A DNA stretch of 64,000 nt from Cloeon dipterum (Eukaryota; Arthropoda; Insecta; Ephemeroptera; Baetidae), in contig NC_088786.1 of the NCBI RefSeq assembly GCF_949628265.1, positions 14,632,001-14,696,000 on the forward strand. Reading direction: 5' to 3'. Shown here in pieces: positions 25,050-33,748 of the stretch. The notes under the pieces are model-generated. The model worked only from the letters and a program-made list of their open reading frames with translations, did no database searches and had not been told where the DNA came from. How positions within the stretch are numbered: position 1 is the first letter of the stretch; every line of letters begins with the position of its first letter. The position numbers were made by a program, and so were the translations under genes.

Positions 25050-27331
25050 TTACTGCTCGTCCTTGACAAACTTGACATTCTTCTGAGGTGGAAGTCCGAC
25101 GACGTCGCGCATCATCACAATTGATCCCCAAGGGTTGTCGAAAGGAACCTTGAAAATCAAATTCGTTCAAGCAGCAGTTTCATTGAATTAATAAAATCAT
25201 TACAGAGTGTCCGGAGCGGTTGATCCACCAGAAGCTGAAGCGACCAAAACGCTTGTTGTATCCTTCAGTAAGGCCGTCGACGGTGAAGGCGTTCCTCGAA
25301 GCAGACACCCAGCTGCCCACGTCAGCCCAGTTCATTCTCTCGGACCAGATCAGTTGAGCTGAAAAAAATTAAAAATTGCGGGTATAGTTTCAGTTAGCCT
25401 CAAAAGAATACATGGATTATAATGTAATATTCCAGTTCTTACTGACGAATTCTATCTCTGAAATATTAAAACCTCACTTAAAAAATACCTATTTGCAAGT
25501 TATTTAACAGCAAATGAATTCTACGTAATTCATGCAGATTCGCAAAACTCTAGTGCAATTCAGGCTGCATAAGCAGACGTTGAGTTTTGACCTGCACATC
25601 ATTGACGATAAAAAAAGATGCGTTTGTCGTCTAAATAATCTCATTAGGCGTTTAAATCAGATTTCCTCTGAACCAGCCAAATATTCTTTTGTTTCATTTT
25701 AGGACAAACAAATGAGCCGCTGATAAGATAAAACCTATTTTTTGACACTTACCTGGAGTGTCGCAGATCAAATCAAGCTGGCCGTTATCAATGGCCACAG
25801 TGAGTTCGGTGTCGGTGAGCAGACTCTCGACTGGGGAATTTTGTTTTTATGAAATTTTAATTGTATTCCAACTGAAATAATTCCTACCAGCTCCTACAGC
25901 AGACTTCATGAAGTCCTCCCAGTTGGCGTCGAAAACGGCGTCTCCTTGGGCGTCCCAAGGGTTCAGGTAGGGCAGGGTGGCGCTGAGCTTGTCGTAGATG
26001 ACTCCGTTCATGATGTCTTCAACAGCCTTGGACTGCCTCACGGCTAGTTTGTACGCTCTCTCTAAAATACGCGGATTTTTTTATTTTATTTCTCAAACAG
26101 AAAAATGTCTTCGGAACCCACTTTTGGGATCTTTGGTGTCGAGGATATCTTGGAGGAAGCCTGGTGAGGTCTTATAAAGGATGTTGTAGAAATCAACATT
26201 GTGACCGTAGATAAGGATGAGGACCTCCGTGTCCGACCAGCACTGGGTGGCCTCGGCCCACAGGCCGTTTGCTGCATTGCTGCGGCACTCCTCGGCTCTG
26301 TTGAAAACAATGTTGCGGCCCCTTGTGTCCAGGATGCTCTACGCGTACCAGAAAAAAAGAGGAAACATTAATCTAGCTCAATGCATTTTGTAAGCCAAAT
26401 TTTGAAAAAGTTCAAAATAATCTACTTCTGAAAATGGATTAATTTAGTTTAGTTGCGATTGATATGATAATTCTAGAATTAATTGTTTTAAGGGTAACTT
26501 TAGTTAAAATGTATTATTTTTCCATACGGTCTGCAAAAGATAATCGGCCCAGCTGGATGTGGACTCGACAGGATCAATCCAGGAGGACCCCAGCACGACT
26601 CCCTTGAAGTTGCTAACAATCTCTTGAGCCTTGATAGCCTAGATTGGGAAAAAAGAAAAATTAATTAAATCAGCATATTTAATCTCACGGCAACTCACTC
26701 TATCCATCTCAAGGCCAAAGTGCGCAGCCATCTTTCCACCGTAGGACTGGGAGAAACAGTAGACGGGAGTGTCGATGAACTCAGGGTATTTCACGTAGAA
26801 CAGCTTCATGAACTCGAGCAAATCGGCCGAGATCTGGGAGACATCGGTGGCCAGATCAGCCAAGTTATCCACGTATGAGTATCCAGCACCGACAGGGTTG
26901 TCGATGAACAACAGATTGGCGTGATGCACCTAATATGTCCACGGTTACAGATGCGCTTTTATTTTCAGCTTATTTTCCTTACCCATGAGGAGTTCCTGGG
27001 CTGCAAATTGACGTCAAGAGGACCCATCTCGTCAAAATTGCCATAAGCCGTGCTACTGCCGCCTGGGCCACCCTGAAGCCAGATGATGATGGGCAGAGTG
27101 GTCGGGTCGGTGGCCGCGGTCGACGTGTACAGCCAGTAGAACATATGTGCTCCAGGCCTCACGTCTAAGTAAGCCCAGTCCTCGCCGCCGGGGCCGGGAA
27201 TGGCCTTCTGGCTCGGAGCTCCCACTTTTTAGGCCCATTTGTAAGAATTGAATTTGGAAAAAAATCTTTCGCCTACCAGCTCCATGGGCCACCAGGAGGC
27301 CCAGGATCAAAGTTACCGCCAATCTGCCCAT
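25050..27331 (-). CDS. Scpep1-like: Serine carboxypeptidase, retinoid-inducible type, copy B
   Basis: Predicted 453-aa secreted or lysosomal S10 serine carboxypeptidase, tandem paralogue of copy A. Nine exons keep frame: 27331-27277, 27224-26983, 26929-26699, 26638-26528, 26338-26122, 26061-25888, 25830-25753, 25358-25204, 25148-25050. The start chosen is the ATG before the signal peptide (MGRLAVTLILGLLVAHGA); an in-frame TTG lies upstream but no ATG. Triad: Ser161 (SQSYGGK), Asp363 (NGQLDLI), His420 (RSGHSVP). The substrate/oxyanion loop is the standard-looking WLQGGPGGSST. Exons 2, 3, 4 and 7 have the same lengths as in copy A (242, 231, 111, 78). The last coding region is split by an extra intron right after Ser421, absent from copy A. 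Upstream lie a TATA/Inr pair and a TGATAAG site. The digestive or lysosomal role is inferred. Confidence 0.9.
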
Positions 27332-27341
27332 TGTCCAAGAC

Positions 27342-27375
27342 TGAGTGTTCAGCAAAAAAATCTCAGCTTCTTATA
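27342..27375 (-). promoter_or_regulatory. Core promoter (TATA and initiator), carboxypeptidase B
   Basis: TATAAG on the minus strand at 27375-27370 is followed by the arthropod initiator TCAGT with its A at 27342, 33 bases from the TATA T. That is textbook spacing. The ATG is only 11 bases downstream, so the leader would be very short. Confidence 0.65.
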
Positions 27376-27464
27376 AGCTCGTAATCAGGGGTACTCAAGA
27401 ATAACAAGATTGATCTCTGGCGTGATTAGTTGCGAAGTAAAAATTGCTGTGCTAATATTCAATA

Positions 27465-27471
27465 TGATAAG
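27465..27471 (+). promoter_or_regulatory. TGATAAG (GATA factor) site upstream of carboxypeptidase B
   Basis: An exact TGATAAG lies about 120 bases upstream of the predicted start site. In insects this word is the preferred site of endodermal GATA factors and is enriched at midgut genes. A single short word can occur by chance. Confidence 0.35.
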
Positions 27472-27804
27472 ATGGTGATGAAATTTGATCCTTCTTCACT
27501 TGATTTGAATTTTAAGTGGCTTTGACTTTTGAGTACGCTCATCAATTCAATTATACAACGATTTGAATACAAAGATTAATATTTCTGGTTCTCTTTAATT
27601 ATTTTTTTATTCAAATCAAGTGTTTCAAGCAATAACTGAAAAATGTTATTTCAAGCATTTTTTAACAATTACAGCTACAACATTTTTTACTATTAAGTTA
27701 GAATTTTATATAAAAGGTAAATTAATTGCAGAGTAATGATTCCCTTGACTTTTAAATACAACACTGCGTGTGTAATGCAAAATATTTTTTGTACGTTGAT
27801 TAGT

Positions 27805-27810
27805 TTTAAT
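27805..27810 (-). terminator. Candidate poly(A) signal (ATTAAA), antiporter C
   Basis: ATTAAA variant on the minus strand, 82 bases past the stop at 27892. A canonical AATAAA is further away at 27611-27606. Confidence 0.35.
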
Positions 27811-27891
27811 TAGCCTTTTTCATATTTTTTTATCTTTTGCTGTTTAAACGGTAAAAGGGGTAAAACATAAATTAAAATATATAAGGCTTTT

Positions 27892-29817
27892 TTACAGACT
27901 AGAGGACATGATACTATTATCAGATTTAATAAAATTTGTAAATTCACTACTCTGCCGTCGAACAACTACTCTCCTTCTTTCGAGCGACGTTCCAGTTCCC
28001 CTACTCAGAAGTTTAGGGCCTGTCACCGCAATCAATATCGCGCCGATTGGCGCAGTCAGCAAAATTGAGGTGACGCAAACATTGAATACAATATCCGCCG
28101 ATTCGTGTAGGATTAAGTCATCTGAGTCTCGAACCATGTCAACCACTGCTGGTCCAAGCACAGCCTGAGATATTTTTCATTAAGCGAGAGGGCTCTACAT
28201 TTTAGTACCAAATACCTGTATAGTGGCTTTCGCCATCCATGCCATTGATATGAAAACTTTTTCTTTTACGTTGAATCCACTTCCAGTCAGAAGAATGAGT
28301 GTCGTTATCAGTCTTACCTATATTAAAAAGTAAGTATGTGAAATAATATCTCTATAGGTACTAAAACATCTTCATTTATATTTATTTATATTGTGCTCTT
28401 TATGTTTTTTACACGAATTTTGCCTTTGCTTCTAATTATGCTATAACTTACTATTGCTGAAGCTGAAATACAAGCTGCTGCCAAACCAACCATTTGTAGC
28501 GGCAATTCAAATATTTCAATTTGAGCGCCCACCAGTCCGAACACTATGGGCTCAAAGAATTTCCAGAGCACTCCGAAGGTTAGAGCGACCTGATTTTGAC
28601 CCACGGGCCAACCTTGGTTGGCAAAAGTGGCACCTGCCATGAAAGCGGCTATGATCACGGCCAGTGGACCGGCACCAGGTAGCTCGACAAAGTCGAATCC
28701 CAAAATCATCAAAAAACCGCTTAGAAGCAGCAGAAAAATTCGAATCGAAATTGCATACGGCTGAAATAAAATTTGCAAATTAATTGGTACAAGCAGCATG
28801 CTATTTGACTCATTACGTCATCCTTGTCAGGTGCAAATTTGAAGAGCAGCCCAGTAACACATCCTGATATGATACCAACAATAACTGATAAAGGCCCTTT
28901 TATAATGGAATACACAACAGGACCTATAACACAATATTTTTTTTATCAAAATATAAAAGAAACGAATAAATAAGTAACAGAATACTTGTAATGAGTATTA
29001 GACTGCTGATAACACCAAAAGCTGAAATAGAAATCGCGTCTTCAATGCCAGTGACCGCAAGCACGAGGGTTGGGACTCCTTTCGCTACTCCAAACCCTCT
29101 TTCTCGGAGCAAAATTAAATTTGGTACCACAACAGCTGGGGAAACGGCAGCTTCAACTGCCCTGCAGAGAGATCGGCCGATAAATAATCATGGATAGATA
29201 ATATATAGTTTCGAAATACCCAAGCAGAAAAGCCCAAGACCACGAGAGCTCAAACAGCCACCAACTCATTGCGGCAACGCAGCACATTTCCACGGCCCAC
29301 GGCATCCAACCAAGGGTCATAATCGAAAACTTCAACTTTTGCACCGATTTTGGATCCAAATCCAGACCCGCCCTCATCATAATCACCACTAAGGAAGCCT
29401 TCCTAAAAATACACGATGAGCTCAATGGGATGGGGTAAAATATTATAATGGACATTGCCTGATAATGCGGATTAATCCTAAATATTTTCCCTCGATCGAG
29501 ACAAATCCAACGCACTGGAGGAGTATTCCTGCCAGCAGCATTCCAAGCAGCCCAGGTAGTCGAAATTGCGTAACGAGCCAGCCAAATGCTTTTGCAACCA
29601 CAGACAAAAGGATCAGTTGCCATAATTGCCCATTTGGTGGCAAGGCGTCGGATCCTATTAGAAGAAGAGCCTGAAATTTTTTATCAATTTAATTAAAAAA
29701 AATATATACTCATTAAATACTCACAGAACACCAGGCAAATATTACTAGCAAGCACAACGCTGTGAATCTAGCCACTTTCTGTCGGCCTGGTAGGAACGAT
29801 CTGTTTCGTTTTGCCAT
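27892..29817 (-). CDS. Slc9b2-like: Na+/H+ antiporter, NHA/SLC9B type, copy C
   Basis: Predicted 484-aa polytopic cation/proton antiporter of the CPA2/NHA group. Eight exons keep frame: 29817-29725, 29670-29459, 29402-29220, 29161-28986, 28923-28817, 28760-28452, 28317-28216, 28164-27892. Family blocks in order: RLPGLLGMLLAG, RAGLDLDP, AVSPAVVVPN, GIEDAIS, FANQGWPVGQNQ, MAKATIQAVLGP, LLTAPIGAI. The acidic pair is Glu203-Asp204 where human NHA2 has Asp-Asp. The conserved Lys in the KAT block is kept. The second intron (29458-29403) has a GC donor; copy D has GT at the same place. The protein begins about 80 residues later than copy D, at a short charged leader before the first membrane segment, and only 350 bp separates it from the stop codon of copy D. 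Its C-terminal tail is about 25 residues longer than in D. Two TGATAAG words lie upstream. Confidence 0.9.
29038..29043 (-). other. Glu203-Asp204 ion-binding pair, antiporter C
   Basis: Codons GAA GAC in the GIEDAI block. The aligned human NHA2 pair is Asp278-Asp279, implicated in transport. The second Asp is kept and the first is replaced by Glu. Confidence 0.8.
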
Positions 29818-29932
29818 TTATCCAAGACTCTAAACTCAATAATTTGAATAAATTTTTGTGCTGATGGTGTGCAGTGACTGTGAGAATAAAAGTGTCCTGC
29901 TAAATGACACCCGCAGTTTTATTGCAGGCGGC

Positions 29933-29951
29933 TGATAAGGTCATTGATAAG
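29933..29951 (+). promoter_or_regulatory. Paired TGATAAG sites upstream of antiporter C
   Basis: Two exact TGATAAG words in the same orientation, 29933-29939 and 29945-29951, lie about 120 bases upstream of the start codon. They are spaced 12 bases apart, about one helical turn. They match the insect endodermal GATA preference; the function is inferred. I did not find a convincing TATA box for this gene. Confidence 0.45.
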
Positions 29952-30066
29952 ATCTTATGCTAGGTCCCATATTAAAGCAACATACATAATATAGTTATTA
30001 TATCTGATATGAATATGACTTATGCATTTTTAGCATGCCAAAGACAATATTGGGATAGAATTATGT

Positions 30067-30072
30067 TTTATT
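30067..30072 (-). terminator. Candidate poly(A) signal, antiporter D
   Basis: AATAAA on the minus strand, 96 bases after the stop codon at 30168. Confidence 0.6.
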
Positions 30073-30167
30073 GCCTGAGTATACCAAATGAATTCTGCTA
30101 TCACAAAATAAGTTAGTTCAGAATTATTATAAATATCTATGCATATGCAAAGTTTGTGTACGATTCC

Positions 30168-32888
30168 TCATCTTCTTTCCTCTGCATTGGTTGCTTTTCT
30201 AAGCAGCCTAGGCCCAGTTGTAGCTATCAATATCGCTCCGATGGGCGCAGTGAGCAATATTGAGATGACGCAAACAATAAACATGATATTTGCAGACTCC
30301 ACCAGCTCCTTGTCTTTAGAGTTCGTGACCAAGTCAAGAGCAGCAGGACCAAGAACGGCCTGGTTCACATATGATAATCAGATTAAATAATCTTTGTTTT
30401 TGACTAAAACTCACTTGCACTGTTGCTTTCGCCATCCACGCAAGGGAAACGAAAAATTTCTCTTTCAAATTCAAAGAACTGCCGGAGAGAAGCACCATGG
30501 TGACAATAAACCGCACCTGAGACATATGAGTTTTTTAATATTTAACAAATACAAAAACACAAGTATTCGGGGAATTTGACTAATTTAAAAATTTTGAATC
30601 TTACGAGGGCTGGGCCAAACACGCAAGCGGTCGCGAGTCCCACAGTGTTGGCCGGAAGCTCGGCCACTTTGATTTGAGCGCCAACGAGTCCAAATACAAC
30701 TGGCTCAAAAAACTGCCACAGTACTCCGAAGGTGAGAGCGACCTGGTTCTGGCCAACGGGCCAACCCTGGTTTGCAAAGGCCGTGCCTGCCCCGAACGCA
30801 GCCACAATCACGGCCAAAGGACCAGCACCAGAGAGGCTCAAGCGGTCGAATCCTAACACGGCCACCAGTCCACCCAGCAGCAGCAGGAACACACGGATCG
30901 AGATGACGTAAGGCTGATCAGAAAAAAATTTGTTACAACCAATATACAATGAATTCTAGTTTACATTAACACTCAGTCTTACAAAAGTACATTTAATTAA
31001 TTCAAATTAGAATAAAGACTAATGGTTTTATCAATAGCCTCAACTCTAGTGATGTTTAGAAATGTTTTAGTTTTCAACAAATAGTCCAGGAAATTCAATT
31101 GCATTGCAATCTGTTTAAAGCTCACTTTAAATAACTTTTTAGTGGTTGAGATTGTTTCTCTTTTAACGAATAAATCTAGAGCAAAAGAACAAACAATTTT
31201 AAGTTTTTTTTGGAAGAAAATCTGGCTAAAGTTTTAAATTGTAAGCTTTATTTTAGATATTGATTAACTCTTACGTCATTCTTGTCTGGAACAAATTTTG
31301 ATAGGTAGCCAATAATAACGCCTGTCGCAATTCCTGCTAAAACTGACAACGGTCCTTGCAAGATGGAGAAAACAAGTGAGCCTATAAACATCAAAATTAA
31401 TTTTAAAAACTTCAAATTGTTTAATGCTTTAATTTGTTTAACCTGTGCTGAACATAATGCTGCTTATGACTCCGTAAGTGGCGATGGAAATTGCATCTTC
31501 GATGCCCGTGACAGCGAGCACCAGGGTTGGCACTCCCTGAACAACACCAAATCCTTTCTCCCGGAGCAGGATCAAGTTAGGAACCACCACTGCGGGCGAT
31601 ACTGCTGCTTCCACGGCTCTGAGAGAATTAAATCATGAGTTTGTAATTTTTAAAGGATATGGTTTTACCCAAGAATAAAAGCCCAGGACCAGGTCAGGTC
31701 AAACAGGTACTTGGTCATTGCTGCAACGCAGCACATTTCAATGGCCCACGGCATCCAACCCAGGCGCAGGATTGTGAATTTCAATTTTCGCACAGAATTT
31801 GGGTCCAAATCAAGGCCGGCTCTCATCATAATGATAACAAGCGATGCTTTCCTTGAAAGGAAAATAAAATTGCACTTCTATTGTGAAGAATACAACTTGC
31901 ACATATTTGGAAATAAACAATTTAGGATGGCATATATATATACATATATATATTCTTTTTTAAGCTATGACAATAAGTGACTTTATAATTAACATTTATT
32001 TTAAAAGCTTGATAAAATTATATCATAATACAACAGTTTATTTTAATGGCTCCCTTCTGTTTTAGATTCTCTTTCCTTGTAATTTTTTAAGGAATTTTCT
32101 TTTTTAAATATAGGCCAAGCGCAGTGAACAAACCTTATTACTCGGATGAGGCCCAGATAAGGCCCTTCAATGGACACCACACCTGCACTTTGAAGGGCCA
32201 TCCCCGCTAATAGCATCCCTAAGAGCCCAGGCAAGCGGCACTGTATGGCCAGCCATCCACCCGCTTTCGCGACCACAGACAACAAGATCAGCAGCCACAA
32301 TTTCCCGTTCGGCGGAGCAGCATCTTCGCCGACAAGAAGAAGGACCTTATTAAAAGAAATTTATATCATTCTGTGAAATCGTTGTTAATCTGCTCTCACT
32401 GTCCCCCACGAGGCGAATCCAAGTAACCAAAGTGCCGTGAGTCGCGTGGTCCTCAATCGAGTTGGTAGGAATGTTTTAATTTTACTCCAAAATTTGTAGC
32501 AACAAACGCTAAATAAATCAGAATGTTTTTAAATCAAAGTTAGTGATTTGTACACTTTTTCACCTGCATGAGCTACCACTTGGCCCGAATGTAGGCACCG
32601 ATTCATTGGGCAAAGCTGGTGAACAATCTGGTACTTTAGCTAAGGAAGAATTAAGTAAAAAATAAAATTGTAACTATAATGGAATAAATTCACCTTCTTC
32701 GTATTTCTCATCAGCAGTAAAAGCAGGATTCACATAAGCGTCGGAGAAATTTTGAAAGTCATTTTCCATCTTGGCGAAAGACACAACTCTGGGTAAACTT
32801 GGTCGGCTTCCGCTTTGCTCGCCACCGACTTAATTACAAATTAATTTCTATTGTAAAATAAAAAAATAAAAAAACCAATACCAGTCAT
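30168..32888 (-). CDS. Slc9b2-like: Na+/H+ antiporter, NHA/SLC9B type, copy D
   Basis: Predicted 535-aa antiporter, close to the 537 aa of human NHA2. Eleven coding exons keep frame: 32888-32882, 32828-32694, 32639-32564, 32508-32400, 32345-32134, 31851-31669, 31618-31443, 31381-31275, 30913-30605, 30516-30415, 30359-30168. Exons 5-10 match copy C in length exactly (212, 183, 176, 107, 309, 102). The first three exons and part of the fourth encode a hydrophilic, presumably cytosolic N-terminus. The first exon contributes only ATG ACT G, so the start is the least certain part. Blocks: RLPGLLGMLLAG, RAGLDLDP, AVSPAVVVPN, GIEDAIS (Glu281-Asp282), FANQGWPVGQNQ, MAKATVQAVLGP. It likely exchanges Na+ or Li+ for H+ at a plasma or organelle membrane; no localisation signal is evident. 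Confidence 0.88.
31495..31500 (-). other. Glu281-Asp282 ion-binding pair, antiporter D
   Basis: Codons GAA GAT in the same GIEDAI block as copy C. The position number almost coincides with Asp278-Asp279 of human NHA2, so the alignment is unambiguous. Confidence 0.8.
31932..31952. repeat. AT dinucleotide repeat in antiporter D intron
   Basis: An AT run with one interruption in the intron between exons 5 and 6 of copy D. Confidence 0.8.
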
Positions 32889-33696
32889 GTTGCTCAAACC
32901 AGTCAGAATGTTATCTACTGAACCACTTGGTGCCAACTGCTGGCCACTCACTGCCTCGCGTGCTTGACTCAATGGGGAAATATCCTGGTTGCTTGTTTTG
33001 AGCGTGTTTATCCAGTCCTAATCGCGTTTGCAAACACCTGAGGCACCTTGCTCAGCAAAATGTTGCACCTTCTCGTTACGTGCCAGAGTTAAAAAGCAGC
33101 TGTCAAATACATTTTAAAATGTTATCGAACTAGGTGTATGTAGATAAAAATAACTTTGATCGTTAAAAAAGGAAAACAAATAGTGTTATTTTGTTAGTTT
33201 TAAAACATACACGTAAATCCAGTTAGTTTAAATATATCTTGTTTGTACAAATTTGCTATACAGGATTGGTGTGAGCAAATGAAACAATGACGATTTTCAC
33301 ATAAAAAGGGAGATTTAATAAAAACTCTCATTGAAACTTTTTTCCAGTCATAGTAATTGTAACATTTCGACAGTTTTCTCTTCCATATAGTTTTATGAAG
33401 CACTCTTAAACTTTCATGCAGGTTCTTTTGATGACATTTTATCACTGATAATAAATCACAAATGGGTAATAATTTTAATCATTTACAAAGAGTGGGTAGG
33501 CGGTTGTGTAGGAGAGATGCATGCGACCAGGAAATGTATTTTGTGGAAACACCTTACATTGAACATTGTTTTTTCGTAGACAAATTCAAATATTGATATT
33601 AATTAATAATTCCACGTGGATATTTCCACGGTGATAGCTGCGTGAGAAAATAAAAATAAAATGTCCTTCATGCAGTCAACTCTTTGATCAGTCTAT
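32889..33696. other. Intergenic DNA between Dscam stop and antiporter D start
   Basis: It holds the promoter and leader of antiporter D and the 3' UTR of Dscam. A perfect 10-base palindrome containing the E-box CACGTG lies at 33611-33620. An ATTAAA on the minus strand at 33479-33474 could end the Dscam transcript. The antiporter frame stays open upstream of its ATG to a TAG at 33020-33018, without another ATG. Confidence 0.5.
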
Positions 33697-33748
33697 TCAA
33701 ACGTGGATGGTGTAATCCTGCTTCTCCTTGTCTCTTTCTTGTCTATAT
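33697..33748 (-). CDS. Dscam last coding exon, PDZ-ligand C-terminus
   Basis: Completes a split Arg codon, then encodes a charged stretch and ends YTIHV followed by TGA. The last residues (I-H-V) fit a class II PDZ-binding motif. The exon is 52 bases and closes the frame exactly. Confidence 0.8.

Noticed and set aside
27331..27355. In-frame upstream TTG start giving a longer carboxypeptidase B N-terminus
   Set aside because: It is not an ATG, it precedes the predicted transcription start, and the ATG at 27331 begins a normal signal peptide.
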